Below are positions 41,784 through 51,298 of a DNA stretch of 64,000 bases, piece by piece. Each line of letters begins with the position of its first letter. The stretch's first letter is position 1. The translations under genes and the position numbers were made by a program. Under the pieces are notes generated by a model that saw nothing but the letters and a program-made list of their open reading frames with translations, had not been told where the DNA came from and did not search any database. This DNA comes from Nocardioides sp. L-11A (lineage in GTDB: Bacteria; Actinomycetota; Actinomycetes; Propionibacteriales; Nocardioidaceae): the NCBI GenBank assembly GCA_029961745.1, contig CP124680.1:1984001-2048000 (forward strand), in the 5' to 3' direction.

Positions 41784-43484
41784 ATGGACGAGGGGACGGC
41801 GCCCGCGGAGGGCCGCAGCGGCATCGCGCTGGCGTCGGTCGTCCGGTTCGTCGACATCGCCGTCGACGCCCTGGCGGGCGCGCGCGAGGAGGTCGACGCC
41901 CTCAACGTCTACCCGGTGCCCGACGGGGACACCGGTACGAACATGTACCTCACCGTCGTGGCCGCGCGCGACGCCATCCGCGCGGCGCTCGGCGAGCATG
42001 CCGACAGCCCGGACCGGGTGAGCGAGGTCGACGTCCCGCTGGCGGCGATGGCCCGGGGGGCGCTGCTCGGCGCCCGGGGCAACTCCGGCGTCATCCTCAG
42101 CGAGATGCTGGGCGCCGCCGCCCGGCGGATCGGCGCCTCCCGCGCCGACGAGCGCAACGCGGTGGTCATCGCCGAGGCGCTGCAGCAGGCGTCCGCCGCG
42201 AGCTACGCGGCCGTGGGCGAGCCCGTCGAGGGCACCATGCTGACCGTGATGCGCGCCGCCGCCGCGGCCGGTACGACGGCCGCGGCTGCCGACGGCGCGC
42301 GCAGCAGCGACGTCCTCACCGCGGCGGCCGCTGCCGCCCGGGAGGCGCTCGGACGCACCCCCGAGCAGCTCGACGTCCTCGCCCAGGCCGGGGTGGTCGA
42401 TGCCGGCGGGCGCGGCCTGTCGGTCGTCCTCGACGCCGCGGAGACGGTCCTGACGGGCCGCCGGCCGATCCCGGTCACCGCGCCGCTGGGTAGCCACGTC
42501 ATTCCGGTGCCGTACGTCGAGCCGGGGACCGACGAGCTGAGCGCGGACGGCCCGGCCTACGAGGTGATGTACCTCCTGGACACCGACGACGCGGTGGCTC
42601 CGGGGCTCCGCGAGCGGCTCGGCACGCTCGGCGACTCGGTCGTGGTGGTGGGCCGTGACGGCCTGTGGAACGTGCACGTGCACACCGACGACGTCGGTGC
42701 CGCGATCGAGGCAGGTCTGTCGGTCGGCCGTCCGCACCGGATCCGGGTCACCCATTTCGCCGAGCAGATCGCCCAGAAGGCGGCCGCGGAGGTGCCCGCG
42801 CCGCCCACCCTCGCCGGACGTCGGGTCGTCGCCGTCGCGGCCGGCCCGGGCCTGGCCGCGCTGTTCGAGGAGGCCGGGGCTGAGGTGGTCCGCGGCGGAC
42901 CCGGGCGTCGGCCCTCGACCGGTGAGCTGCTGGAGGCGATCACCGCGTGCGGCGCCCGCGAGGTCGTCGTCCTGCCCAACGACGAGCCGACCATCCGGGC
43001 CGCCCTGGCGGCGGCCGGCACGGCCGAGGCCGACCACGGCGCAGCGGGCCTGCGGGTCGCCGTGATCCCCACCCACACGCAGGTGCAGGGCCTGGCCGCC
43101 GTCGCGGTCCACGAGCCGGGCCGCGCGTTCGACCAGGACGTGACGGAGATGACCGCGACCGCCCGCCACGTGCGGCACGGCGCGGTGACCATCGCCGCCC
43201 GGCAGGCGATGACCATGGCCGGTCCGTGTGAGCCCGGCGACGCGCTCGGCGTCATCGCGGGCGACTTCGCCGTCGTCGGCGAGGACCTCGGCGCCGTCGC
43301 CCTCGTGGTCCTCGACCGTCTGCTCGCCGCCGGCGGCGAGCTGGTCACGATCGTGAGCGGCGCGGACAGTGCGGGGCTGGCCGACCGCGCGACCGCCTGG
43401 GTGGAGGAGTTCCACCCCCATGTCGACGTCGTGGTGTACGACGGTGGGCAGGAGCGGTACCCGCTCCTCATGTCCGTCGAGTGA
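41784..43484 (+). CDS. DAK2 domain protein (FakA/YloV-like)
   Basis: 566 residues. The N-terminal DAK2 domain has the Mg-ATP motif PVPDGDTGTNM (44-54), ARGNSGVILSE (about 99-109) and PVEGTMLTV. The C-terminal half matches the YloV/FakA tail (NVHVHTDDVG, IPTHTQVQG). FakA is the ATP subunit that phosphorylates fatty acids held by FakB proteins. No fakB gene is adjacent, so the fatty-acid kinase role is inferred from family. Start ATG 41784. Its stop overlaps the recG GTG (GTGA). Confidence 0.87.
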   Translation: MDEGTAPAEGRSGIALASVVRFVDIAVDALAGAREEVDALNVYPVPDGDTGTNMYLTVVAARDAIRAALGEHADSPDRVSEVDVPLAAMARGALLGARGNSGVILSEMLGAAARRIGASRADERNAVVIAEALQQASAASYAAVGEPVEGTMLTVMRAAAAAGTTAAAADGARSSDVLTAAAAAAREALGRTPEQLDVLAQAGVVDAGGRGLSVVLDAAETVLTGRRPIPVTAPLGSHVIPVPYVEPGTDELSADGPAYEVMYLLDTDDAVAPGLRERLGTLGDSVVVVGRDGLWNVHVHTDDVGAAIEAGLSVGRPHRIRVTHFAEQIAQKAAAEVPAPPTLAGRRVVAVAAGPGLAALFEEAGAEVVRGGPGRRPSTGELLEAITACGAREVVVLPNDEPTIRAALAAAGTAEADHGAAGLRVAVIPTHTQVQGLAAVAVHEPGRAFDQDVTEMTATARHVRHGAVTIAARQAMTMAGPCEPGDALGVIAGDFAVVGEDLGAVALVVLDRLLAAGGELVTIVSGADSAGLADRATAWVEEFHPHVDVVVYDGGQERYPLLMSVE

Positions 43485-45754
43485 GGGTTCTGGTGGCCAT
43501 CGACTTCGCATCATCCGTGACCGCGGTCCTGGGGGCGACCACGCCCGCCAAGCGCAAGCGCTTCACGGACGGCCTGGGCATCGAGACCGTCGGGGACCTG
43601 CTGCGGCACTTCCCGCGGCGCTACCTCGAGACCGGCTCGCTGACCCGGATCGACAACCTGCGCATCGGCCAGCTGCTCTGCGTCGTCGGCGAGATCGCCG
43701 CCTGCGACATCAAGACCTACAACGACCGCCGCACCGGCCGCCCGGCCTACCGGGTCGAGGCCATGCTGCGCACCGGCGGGCCACAGCTGAAGATGACCTT
43801 CTTCGCCAAGAACCAGGGCACCGCCGGGTGGCATGCGCGCCGGGTCGCCCAGGGCAACCGGGGGGTCTTCCTCGGCAAGGCCGACCGGTTCCGCGACCAG
43901 TGGCAGCTGGTCAACCCGGCGATGACGATCTTCGGCATGGGCGACGAGGCGGAGGGGGAGGGGAGCGGGGTCGAGGACGTCCTCGACTTCGGGCCGCTCT
44001 TCCCGATCTATCCGCTCACCAAGGGCGTCGAGACCTGGGACATCGCCCGCGCGGTGACCTTCGCGCGCCAGGTGATGGAGCCGGTCGCCGAGCTGCTGCC
44101 CGACCCCCTGCGTGACGAGTACGACGTCCTCGGCATCCAGGACGCCTACGACTGGGTCCACCAGCCCGATGACCGCGACCAGGTCGAGCGAGCCCACCAC
44201 CGGTTCCGGTTCGAGGAGGCGCTGGTGACCCAGCTGGTGCTCGGCCGGCGCCGACGCGCCCGGCGCGCCGTGGGGGCGACCGCCCGCACCGGCGGCGCGG
44301 GCGCCCTGCTCGAGGCCTTCGACGACAGGCTGCCGTTCGAGCTGACGGCCGGGCAGGTCGAGGTCGGCCATCGGATCGAGGCCGACCTGGCGCAGCCGCA
44401 CCCGATGAACCGGCTGCTCCAGGGTGAGGTCGGCTCCGGCAAGACGCTGGTGGCGCTGCGGGCGATGCTGCGCGTGGTCGACTCCGGCGGCCAGGCCGCG
44501 CTGCTCGCCCCGACCGAGGTGCTCGCCCAGCAGCACTACCGCTCGATCGTCACGATGCTCGGCGACCTCGCCGACGGCGGCACCATCTTCGGCTCCGGCG
44601 AGGGCACCCACGTCGAGCTGCTCACCGGCTCGATGAACAAGTCCCAGCGCACCGGCCCGCTGTCCCGGATCGCCAGCGGCGAGGCCGGGATCGTCATCGG
44701 CACCCACGCGCTGCTCCAGGACCAGGTCATGTTCGCCGACCTCGGCCTGGTCGTCGTCGACGAGCAGCACCGCTTCGGCGTCGAGCAGCGGGCGGCGCTC
44801 ACCGACAAGGCCGCCGCGCCGCCGCACCTGCTGGTGATGACGGCGACCCCGATCCCGCGCACCGTCGCGATGACGGTCTTCGGCGACCTCGAGACCTCGA
44901 CGCTGAGTGAGCTGCCGGCCGGTCGCGCGCCGATCCAGACCAATGTCGTGCCGCTGGCCGAGCAGCCGGGCTGGATCGGCCGGGTCTGGGAGCGGGTCCG
45001 CGAGGAGGTCGGCAAGGGCCACCAGGTCTACGTCGTGTGTCCGCGGATCTCCGGCGACGAGGCCGAGGCCGGTCAGGTCGATGCCGTCGACCTGACCGAC
45101 CCCGACGACCCCGACGACCCCGACGAGACCGCCCCCAAGCCGCCCGCCGCGGCCGTGGAGGAGGTCGTCGAACGGCTCGCCGGAGGTGCGCTCGACGGGC
45201 TGCGGATCGGTCGCCTGCACGGCCGGCTGCCTGCCGACGAGAAGGACGCCACGATGCGGGCCTTCGCCGCGGGTGACCTCGACGTGCTCGTGTCGACGAC
45301 GGTCATCGAGGTCGGCGTCGACGTCCACAACGCCACCACGATGGTCATCCTGGACGCCGATCGGTTCGGCATCTCCCAGCTCCACCAGCTGCGCGGTCGG
45401 GTCGGCCGGGGCGGCCTGCCGGGCCTGGCGCTGCTCGTCACGTACACCGAGGCGGGGTCGCCGTCGCGCGAGCGGCTGGAGGCGGTCGCCTCGACGACCG
45501 ACGGCTTCGTGCTGAGCCGGATCGACCTGGAGATGCGACGCGAGGGCGACGTCCTCGGCGCCTCGCAGGCAGGCGGGCGCTCCAGCCTGGAGAACCTGCG
45601 GGTGCTGCGCGACGAGGACACGATCGTCGCCGCCCGACAGGCCGCCGAGGGGCTGCTCGACACCGACGCCGAGCTCGGCCAGGCCCCGGGCCTCGCGGAC
45701 GCCGTGCGCGACCTCGAGCGCTCGCAGCTGGCCGACTTCGTGGACAAGTCGTGA
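43481..45754 (+). CDS. recG: ATP-dependent DNA helicase RecG
   Basis: RecG remodels stalled replication forks and Holliday junctions. The 757-residue protein has an N-terminal wedge (OB) domain (LLRHFPRRYLE onwards), Walker A GEVGSGKT (315-322), DEQH (427-430, the DExH box), TATPIPRT, and motif VI with QLRGRVGRGG in the second helicase lobe. Between the lobes there is an acidic insert rich in DDP repeats (nt 45090-45135), not typical of RecG. The GTG start 43481 is coupled to the DAK2 gene. Confidence 0.95.
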   Translation: MRVLVAIDFASSVTAVLGATTPAKRKRFTDGLGIETVGDLLRHFPRRYLETGSLTRIDNLRIGQLLCVVGEIAACDIKTYNDRRTGRPAYRVEAMLRTGGPQLKMTFFAKNQGTAGWHARRVAQGNRGVFLGKADRFRDQWQLVNPAMTIFGMGDEAEGEGSGVEDVLDFGPLFPIYPLTKGVETWDIARAVTFARQVMEPVAELLPDPLRDEYDVLGIQDAYDWVHQPDDRDQVERAHHRFRFEEALVTQLVLGRRRRARRAVGATARTGGAGALLEAFDDRLPFELTAGQVEVGHRIEADLAQPHPMNRLLQGEVGSGKTLVALRAMLRVVDSGGQAALLAPTEVLAQQHYRSIVTMLGDLADGGTIFGSGEGTHVELLTGSMNKSQRTGPLSRIASGEAGIVIGTHALLQDQVMFADLGLVVVDEQHRFGVEQRAALTDKAAAPPHLLVMTATPIPRTVAMTVFGDLETSTLSELPAGRAPIQTNVVPLAEQPGWIGRVWERVREEVGKGHQVYVVCPRISGDEAEAGQVDAVDLTDPDDPDDPDETAPKPPAAAVEEVVERLAGGALDGLRIGRLHGRLPADEKDATMRAFAAGDLDVLVSTTVIEVGVDVHNATTMVILDADRFGISQLHQLRGRVGRGGLPGLALLVTYTEAGSPSRERLEAVASTTDGFVLSRIDLEMRREGDVLGASQAGGRSSLENLRVLRDEDTIVAARQAAEGLLDTDAELGQAPGLADAVRDLERSQLADFVDKS

Positions 45755-45764
45755 GGACGCCCCG

Positions 45765-46358
45765 ATGACCCGCATCATCGCCGGGGTGGCAGGTGGCCGC
45801 CGCCTGCAGACCCCCCGCGGCGATCAGACCCGGCCCACCAGCGATCGGGTCCGCGAGGCGCTGTTCTCCGCGATCGAGGCCAGGGTCGGCTCGCTGCACG
45901 GCCTGCGCTTCCTGGATCTGTACGCCGGCTCCGGCGCGATCGGTCTCGAGGCCTGGTCGCGCGGGGCGGAGGCGGTCACCCTCGTGGAGTCCGACCGCCG
46001 GACCGCCGACCTGATCCGGGGCAACGCCCGCTCCATCGGCTGCGCCGTCGCCGAGGTGGTGGCCCGCCCCGTCGCCGCCGTCCTCGCCGAGCCGGCGCGG
46101 GCCCCCTTCGACCTGGTCTTCACGGATCCGCCCTATCCGCTCGACGAGGTCACGGTCGAGGGCGACCTCGCGTTCCTCGCCGCCCAGGGCTGGCTCGCCG
46201 AGGGAGCCCTGGTCGTCGTGGAGCGCTCGCGCCGCAGCCCCGAGCCGCGCTGGCCGGCCGGCCTGGAGCCGCTGGCGGGGAAGCGCCGCCAGAAGAAGTA
46301 CGGCGAGACGAACCTGTGGCTGGCCGAGCAGCACGGGCCCGCTAGCCTCCCCTCATGA
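45765..46358 (+). CDS. rsmD: 16S rRNA (guanine966-N2)-methyltransferase
   Basis: RsmD methylates G966 of 16S rRNA. 197 residues with RIIAGVAGGRRL and RPTSDRVREALFS at the N-terminus, SAM motif DLYAGSGAIGLEA (51-63) and the catalytic DPPY (117-120). The C-terminal KKYGETNLWL is typical. Starts 10 bp after recG and overlaps coaD by 4 bp (ATGA). Confidence 0.94.
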   Translation: MTRIIAGVAGGRRLQTPRGDQTRPTSDRVREALFSAIEARVGSLHGLRFLDLYAGSGAIGLEAWSRGAEAVTLVESDRRTADLIRGNARSIGCAVAEVVARPVAAVLAEPARAPFDLVFTDPPYPLDEVTVEGDLAFLAAQGWLAEGALVVVERSRRSPEPRWPAGLEPLAGKRRQKKYGETNLWLAEQHGPASLPS

Positions 46359-46840
46359 CCCGTGCGGTGTGCCCCGGCTCCTTCGACCCGGTCACGAACG
46401 GCCATCTCGACATCTTCCGGCGGGCCGCCGCGCTCTTCGACGAGCTGATCGTGGCGACCGGCACCAACATCTCGAAGTCGCGCCTCTTCGACCCCGACGA
46501 GCGCCTCGAGATGCTCCGCGAGGCCTGCACGGAGCTGCCGAACGTGACGGTGATGGGCTTCACCGGCCTGATCGTCGACTTCTGCAAGGAGATCGACGCC
46601 CACGCCATCGTCAAGGGCCTGCGCGGCGGCAACGACTACGAGTACGAGCTGCCGATGGCGCAGATGAACGCCCATCTCAGCGGCGTCGAGACGGTCTTCA
46701 TCCCGACGACCGCCAGCCTCGGCTATGTCTCGTCCAGCCTGGTCAAGGAGGTCGCCTCCCTCGGTGGGGACGTCGCCGAGCTGGTGCCGCCCGCGGTGCA
46801 CGCGCGACTCAGCCGGAAGCTCGGCTCGCGGGATGCCTGA
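46355..46840 (+). CDS. coaD: Phosphopantetheine adenylyltransferase
   Basis: CoaD adenylylates 4'-phosphopantetheine in coenzyme A synthesis. 161 residues: GSFDPVTNGHLD (8-19) with the nucleotidyl-transfer T/H pair, VKGLRGGNDYEYEL, and the SSSLVKEVA signature near 126-134. Length is standard. Coupled to rsmD, the usual actinobacterial order. Confidence 0.97.
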   Translation: MTRAVCPGSFDPVTNGHLDIFRRAAALFDELIVATGTNISKSRLFDPDERLEMLREACTELPNVTVMGFTGLIVDFCKEIDAHAIVKGLRGGNDYEYELPMAQMNAHLSGVETVFIPTTASLGYVSSSLVKEVASLGGDVAELVPPAVHARLSRKLGSRDA

Positions 46841-46885
46841 TTTGGCCGCCCCGAGGGCGCCCCACTAGGATTGCTCTGATCTGTT

Positions 46886-47479
46886 GTGCCCGGACCTGGA
46901 AGCGAACCCCTGAACACTCTGGACCCGAGAGCGCCGCTCGTGCTCGACACCCGCGAGCTCGGACGCCGCCCGGGGTCCCAGCGTCAGGTGTCGCGGACAG
47001 TGCCGGCTCCAGCAGATCTGGGCATCGAAGTCCTCTCCGTCCCCGAGGGCGCGCCGGTCGAGCTCGACCTGCGCCTGGAGGCGGTCATGGAAGGCGTGCT
47101 CGTCACCGGGACGGCCTCGGCTGCCCTGGAGGGTGAGTGCGTGCGGTGCCTGGAGCCGATCCACGACGACGTCGAGGTGACGTTCCAGGAGCTGTTCGTC
47201 TACGACGACATCCGTGACTCCGAGGGAGCCGAGGAGGACGACGAGGTCAGCATGCTCCAGGACGACCTGGTCGACCTGGAGACCGTGCTGCGGGACGCGG
47301 TGGTGCTCGCACTGCCGTTCCAGCCCTTGTGCCAGGACGACTGTCCCGGGTTGTGCCCCGAATGCGGCGTGCGACTCGCGGACGAGCCGGACCACACGCA
47401 CGAGGCTGCGATCGACCCGCGCTGGGCGGCCCTCACGGAGCTGACCGGCGAAGCCCGACAGCAAGACCCCACGGACTGA
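46886..47479 (+). CDS. DUF177 (YceD-like) protein
   Basis: 197 residues of the DUF177 family, encoded before rpmF in most bacteria and linked to 23S rRNA processing or L32 assembly in some. It carries a CVRC pair near residue 91 and a [13 protein letters not shown] cluster near 151-163, a probable zinc site. The middle has an acidic stretch (EGAEEDDE). GTG start 46886. The 42-bp gap to rpmF suggests one transcript. Confidence 0.9.
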   Translation: MPGPGSEPLNTLDPRAPLVLDTRELGRRPGSQRQVSRTVPAPADLGIEVLSVPEGAPVELDLRLEAVMEGVLVTGTASAALEGECVRCLEPIHDDVEVTFQELFVYDDIRDSEGAEEDDEVSMLQDDLVDLETVLRDAVVLALPFQPLCQDDCPGLCPECGVRLADEPDHTHEAAIDPRWAALTELTGEARQQDPTD

Positions 47480-47521
47480 AGAGGCGCCCGCCCCGGGCGC
47501 ACCCGAACCAAGGAGAAGACA

Positions 47522-47707
47522 GTGGCTGTTCCGAAGCGGAAGATGTCGCGCAGCAACACGCGGCACCGTCGCTCGCAGTGGAAGGCTGTCGCCCCGGTGC
47601 TGGTCACCTGCGCCAACCCGGCGTGCGGTGCCAAGCACCTCCCGCACCGCGCCTGCGGCACCTGCGGCCAGTACGGCGCGCGCGCCGACCGTCGTCAGGT
47701 CCTCTGA
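47522..47707 (+). CDS. rpmF: 50S ribosomal protein L32
   Basis: A 61-residue L32: [20 protein letters not shown] at the N-terminus and a four-cysteine zinc ribbon (C30, C35, C45, C48). The GTG start 47522 has an AAGGAGAAG site. Its stop codon overlaps a CTG that is the best candidate start for rnc. Confidence 0.97.
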   Translation: MAVPKRKMSRSNTRHRRSQWKAVAPVLVTCANPACGAKHLPHRACGTCGQYGARADRRQVL

Positions 47708-48459
47708 CCCACCTCCCGGCGAAGGTCAGCGGCATCACCAACTACGTCGAGCTGCGTCGAGCGCTCGGGGATCCCACGCTGGACCCCGAGCTGCTCGAAC
47801 GCGCGATGACGCATCGCTCCTACGCCTACGAGAACGGCGGGCTGCCGACCAACGAGCGCCTGGAGTTCCTCGGCGACTCGGTGCTCGGCGTGGTGGTGAC
47901 CGAGACCCTCTACCTGGCCCACCCGGACCTGTCCGAGGGTCGGCTCGCCAAACTGCGCGCGGCGGTGGTCAACGCCCGCGCACTGGCCGGCGTCGCGCGC
48001 GAGATCGGGCTCGGTGCCCACATCAAGCTCGGTCGCGGCGAGGAGGCGACCGGCGGTCGCGACAAGGCCTCGATCCTGTCCGACACGGTCGAGGCGGTGA
48101 TCGGCGCGATCCACCTCAGCGGCGGCATCGAGGTCTCCTCGATCGTCGTGCACCGGCTCTTCGACCCCCTGATCGAGGCGGCCTCCGCGCTCGGTGCCGG
48201 CCTGGATTGGAAGACCTCCCTGCAGGAGCTGTCCGCCGACCAGTCGCTCGGCGTCCCGGAGTACGTCATCGAGGACGACGGCCCCGACCACATGAAGACC
48301 TTCACCGCCCAGGTGCGGGTCGGCGACAAGCTCTACGGCAACGGCACCGGCCGCTCCAAGAAGGAGGCCGAGCAGGGCGCCGCCGAGACGGCGTACGGCG
48401 AGATCGCCGCCGCCCTCGGCCTCGATGCCGACGGCCGCCCGGCCGGCGCCGGCAGCTGA
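47704..48459 (+). CDS. rnc: Ribonuclease III (start codon uncertain)
   Basis: Rnc cleaves double-stranded RNA, including rRNA precursors. From 47704 the protein has 251 residues: signature [11 protein letters not shown] (50-60), the second acidic motif [10 protein letters not shown] with the catalytic Asp/Glu, and a C-terminal double-stranded RNA-binding domain ([18 protein letters not shown]). The frame has no ATG, GTG or TTG between its conserved N-terminal helix and the rpmF gene. The CTG at 47704 overlaps the rpmF stop (CTGA), like other couplings here. The first ATG, at 47806, would remove the first helix. CTG initiation is therefore proposed. Confidence 0.9.
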   Translation: MTHLPAKVSGITNYVELRRALGDPTLDPELLERAMTHRSYAYENGGLPTNERLEFLGDSVLGVVVTETLYLAHPDLSEGRLAKLRAAVVNARALAGVAREIGLGAHIKLGRGEEATGGRDKASILSDTVEAVIGAIHLSGGIEVSSIVVHRLFDPLIEAASALGAGLDWKTSLQELSADQSLGVPEYVIEDDGPDHMKTFTAQVRVGDKLYGNGTGRSKKEAEQGAAETAYGEIAAALGLDADGRPAGAGS

Positions 48460-48477
48460 GCTCCCGGACCGCTCCCG

Positions 48478-49356
48478 ATGCCCGAGCTCCCCGAGGTCGA
48501 GGTCGTCCGCGCCGGCCTCGAGCGCCATGTCGTCGGCGCCACGATCGCCGCGGTCGACGTCCTGCACGACCGTCCGGTCCGGCGGCACCCGACCGGCGCG
48601 TCCGGCTTCGCCGCCGCGCTGACCGGCCGGCGGATCGTGGGTGCCCGCCGCCGCGGCAAGTACCTCTGGCTCCCGCTCGACGACGGCGACGCGATCCTGG
48701 GGCACCTCGGCATGAGTGGCCAACTGCTCGTCCAGCCGGCCTCGGCCCCCGCGGAGCGGCACCTGCGGGTGCGCTTCGCGCTCACCGGCACCGACCACGG
48801 CCGCGAGCTGCGGTTCGTCGACCAGCGCATGTTCGGCGGCCTGTCCGTCTCGGTCGGCGGTGCCGACCTGCCACCCGAGATCGCCCACATCGCCCGCGAC
48901 CCCCTCGACCCGGAGTTCGACGACGCCGCCTTCGTGGCGCGGCTGCGCAAGCGGACCTCGGGCGTCAAGCGGCTGCTGCTCGACCAGGGGCTGATCTCCG
49001 GGGTCGGCAACATCTACGCCGACGAGGCGCTCTGGCGCGCCCGACTCCACGGCGAGCGCCCCGGCGACCGGCTCACCCGGGCCCAGGCGGTCGAGCTGCT
49101 CGCCCACGCCCGCGCCGTGATGAACGAGGCGCTGGCCCAGGGCGGGACGTCCTTCGACGCGCTCTACGTCAACGTCAACGGCGAGTCGGGCTACTTCGAC
49201 CGCTCGCTGCACGCCTACGGTCGTGAGGCCGAGCCGTGCGACCGCTGCGGTACGCCGATCCGGCGGGTCGCGTTCATGAATCGGTCGTCGTACTTCTGCC
49301 CGCGCTGCCAGTCGGCTCCGCGCCGGGCGAGGACGACGGCGGGGACGACGGCGTAG
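48478..49356 (+). CDS. mutM: Formamidopyrimidine-DNA glycosylase
   Basis: MutM (Fpg) removes 8-oxoguanine and formamidopyrimidines and nicks the abasic site. 292 residues: N-terminal catalytic PELPEVE with P2 and E3, RRRGKYLW (beta-hairpin lysine), the helix-two-turn-helix with [13 protein letters not shown], and a C-terminal zinc finger ([10 protein letters not shown] and CPRCQ). Start ATG 48478. The last 83 bp overlap the 3' end of the convergent membrane protein gene; the residues after the zinc finger ([13 protein letters not shown]) are not conserved. Confidence 0.96.
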   Translation: MPELPEVEVVRAGLERHVVGATIAAVDVLHDRPVRRHPTGASGFAAALTGRRIVGARRRGKYLWLPLDDGDAILGHLGMSGQLLVQPASAPAERHLRVRFALTGTDHGRELRFVDQRMFGGLSVSVGGADLPPEIAHIARDPLDPEFDDAAFVARLRKRTSGVKRLLLDQGLISGVGNIYADEALWRARLHGERPGDRLTRAQAVELLAHARAVMNEALAQGGTSFDALYVNVNGESGYFDRSLHAYGREAEPCDRCGTPIRRVAFMNRSSYFCPRCQSAPRRARTTAGTTA

Positions 49357-50557
49357 GCGTCAGCGGCGGCTTGGGCTCCCGCGGCACTCGGACGGTGACC
49401 CACCGCTTGACCGCGGTGTGGGCCGAGGTGCGCAGGACCCGGACCAGGACCCGGACCCGCCCGGTGGAGGACGACAGGTCGACGCTCGCGGCGCCCTGGT
49501 CGTCGAGCTGGTGGATGCCGATCCGGACCAGCCGGCCGTCGCTCGCCCGGCGGCTGACCGTGAACGCGTCTCCTGGCGCGGCACCGAGCGTGTGGACCGA
49601 GACGACCGGGCCGGTCGCGCTGAGGGTGAGCGTCGGCTGCACCCCGATCCGGCGCTTGCGGGACTGCAGCACGCGGTCGGGCTCGTCGTCCCCGTCGGTG
49701 TCGACCTCGACCCGGATCCGGAAGAAGGCGTTCTCGGCGAGGCTGCCCGTGGCGAAAGTAGCGGCGCCGTCGGCACCGGTCACCGCGGAGCCGGCCTGGC
49801 TCCAGCGCCCGGCGGCGGACCGCTGGAACAGATCCACCCGCTCGCCCACCACCGGCTCGCCGTCGTCGAGGACGAGGCCCGTGACACTGGCCCGCCCACC
49901 GGTGGCGACCCGGCGTACCGAAGTCGTGACCGAGACGCTCGTCGGCACGCTCTCCGGAGGGCTGGGAGTCCCGGTCGAGGGGTCGCCGGGCGTGCTGCCG
50001 GTCGCCGTCGGGTCGGTGGGCGTGTCGGGCGACGCGGATCCGCTCCCGGTCGGAGCCGGTGCCGCGGTGTCGACGGCCTCGCCGGTCGGGGTCTCCACGG
50101 ACGACTGGGCGGTGGGGGAGTCGCGGTCAGCGGCGCGCGGCGACCGGGTGGCCTCCGGGCTGCGCCGCGCGCCGGACTGCTCGCTCGCCGATGGGCGGGG
50201 CTCGGGGGCGGGCCGGGCCGAGCGCGCGGCCGGAGGCGGGGTCGCGGCGCGCTCGGGGGGCACCCCGACGCCACCGAAGGCGTCGTGGGCGATCGCCTGC
50301 ACCGAGTGCGGCAGCCGCTGGGTGTAGGCGGCCGCCGCCACGCCGCCGGTGAGGGTCACTGCCGCGAGCAGTGCCGCGCCGCTGATGCCGATCCGGCCGA
50401 TCACCCGGCCGCCGCCGGCGGGGGAGCGGCGGGCGCGTCGATAGGCGGCGACGAAACGCTGCTCGTCGGCCAGCTCGTCGGGGGTGCCGGGCGCGCGCAG
50501 CGCCCGGACCAGCGCGGAGTCCTCGAACTCGTCCAGACCGTCCGGTTCCCCGTTCAT
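49274..50557 (-). CDS. One-pass membrane protein, candidate anti-sigma or sensor partner of the ECF sigma factor
   Basis: 427 residues in three parts. A short acidic cytoplasmic N-terminus (1-50) is followed by one hydrophobic helix (about 53-77, [17 protein letters not shown]). A Pro/Ser/Thr-rich outer linker (about 100-205) then leads to a beta-rich domain (about 205-400) and a Pro/Ser tail. The N-terminus lacks the HxxxCxxC zinc motif of ZAS anti-sigma factors, so if it binds the sigma factor it does so differently. The ATG 50557 overlaps the sigma stop (ATGA), which strongly suggests a functional pair. Its 3' end overlaps mutM by 83 bp. Function is inferred from layout only. Confidence 0.68.
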   Translation of the reverse strand: MNGEPDGLDEFEDSALVRALRAPGTPDELADEQRFVAAYRRARRSPAGGGRVIGRIGISGAALLAAVTLTGGVAAAAYTQRLPHSVQAIAHDAFGGVGVPPERAATPPPAARSARPAPEPRPSASEQSGARRSPEATRSPRAADRDSPTAQSSVETPTGEAVDTAAPAPTGSGSASPDTPTDPTATGSTPGDPSTGTPSPPESVPTSVSVTTSVRRVATGGRASVTGLVLDDGEPVVGERVDLFQRSAAGRWSQAGSAVTGADGAATFATGSLAENAFFRIRVEVDTDGDDEPDRVLQSRKRRIGVQPTLTLSATGPVVSVHTLGAAPGDAFTVSRRASDGRLVRIGIHQLDDQGAASVDLSSSTGRVRVLVRVLRTSAHTAVKRWVTVRVPREPKPPLTPTPSSPPSSSPGAEPTGSAGRSTTTDS

Positions 50558-51210
50558 CTCGTGTTCACCCCCTCGCCCCTCCGGGCCCGATGCGTGCGGG
50601 CCAGCTTCTTCAGTGCCCGGTGGACGTTGACCGCCACGGTCCCGGGCTTCTTGTCGACGATCGCCGCGACCTCGGCCACCGAGAGGCCGGCCACCACCCG
50701 CAGCATCACCATCTCCGCCTGGGGCGGGGGCAGGGTGGCCACCAGGCGGACGGCCGCGTCGGTGTCGACCCGTTCCAGGGCCGCGGCCTCGGCGCTCGGC
50801 GCGGTGCCGATGTCGATGATCTCCGCCGTCGGCGTGCTCGGCCGCGCGGCCCGGGCCCGCCCGGCATCGATGGCGCGGTGCCGTCCCAGCGTGAACACCC
50901 AGGCGCGGAACTCCGCGGGGCCGCCCGCGAACCGCGCCAGGTCGCGGACGACGTGCAACCAGGTCTCCGCGGCGATGTCCTCCGCCGTGTCGCGGTCGCG
51001 GACCCGGAGGTAGCGCAGCAGGGGCGGATGGAGCAGGCGCCAGACCTCGCCGAACGCCTCCTCGTCGCCGTCGAGGGCCCGTGCCAGCGGCTCGCCGAGC
51101 GGGTCGACGGTGCGCTGGGGCTCCCGCGGACTCAGGACGCCTCCTCGCTCGGTGGTCAGGGTGCGGACGGCGGGGAAGTCGGGGACGTCGCCCAGTCCAC
51201 CCACCGCCAT
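50554..51210 (-). CDS. ECF-type RNA polymerase sigma factor
   Basis: About 218 residues. Region 2 is visible as LLRYLRVRDRDTAEDIAAETWLHVVRDL and FRAWVFTLGRHRAIDAGR. Region 4 is LPPPQAEMVMLRVVAGLSVAEVAAIVDKKPGTVAVNVHRALKKL, with the DNA-recognition helix at its end. It directs RNA polymerase to a private promoter set. ATG 51210 is preferred over upstream starts because a GTGTAAT-N15-TCCGCT promoter-like sequence begins 22 bp before it. The same sequence faces the RTX gene, suggesting self-activation and control of that gene. Coupled to the downstream membrane protein gene. Confidence 0.87.
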   Translation of the reverse strand: MAVGGLGDVPDFPAVRTLTTERGGVLSPREPQRTVDPLGEPLARALDGDEEAFGEVWRLLHPPLLRYLRVRDRDTAEDIAAETWLHVVRDLARFAGGPAEFRAWVFTLGRHRAIDAGRARAARPSTPTAEIIDIGTAPSAEAAALERVDTDAAVRLVATLPPPQAEMVMLRVVAGLSVAEVAAIVDKKPGTVAVNVHRALKKLARTHRARRGEGVNTR

Positions 51211-51231
51211 CGATCCTGACACACCACGGTG

Positions 51232-51259
51232 AGCGGACCGGGTGGTCGATCCATTACAC
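51232..51259 (-). promoter_or_regulatory. ECF-type promoter-like sequence for the sigma operon
   Basis: On the minus strand GTGTAAT (51259-51253) and TCCGCT (51237-51232) are separated by 15 bp, 22 bp before the sigma start. The opposite-facing copy at 51299-51326 has the same two elements and the same spacing. Probable -35 and -10 elements read by the sigma factor itself. Confidence 0.6.
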
Positions 51260-51298
51260 CCGGCCGCGTGTCCCGGCTCTCTTCCCCGGCTGCGCCGG

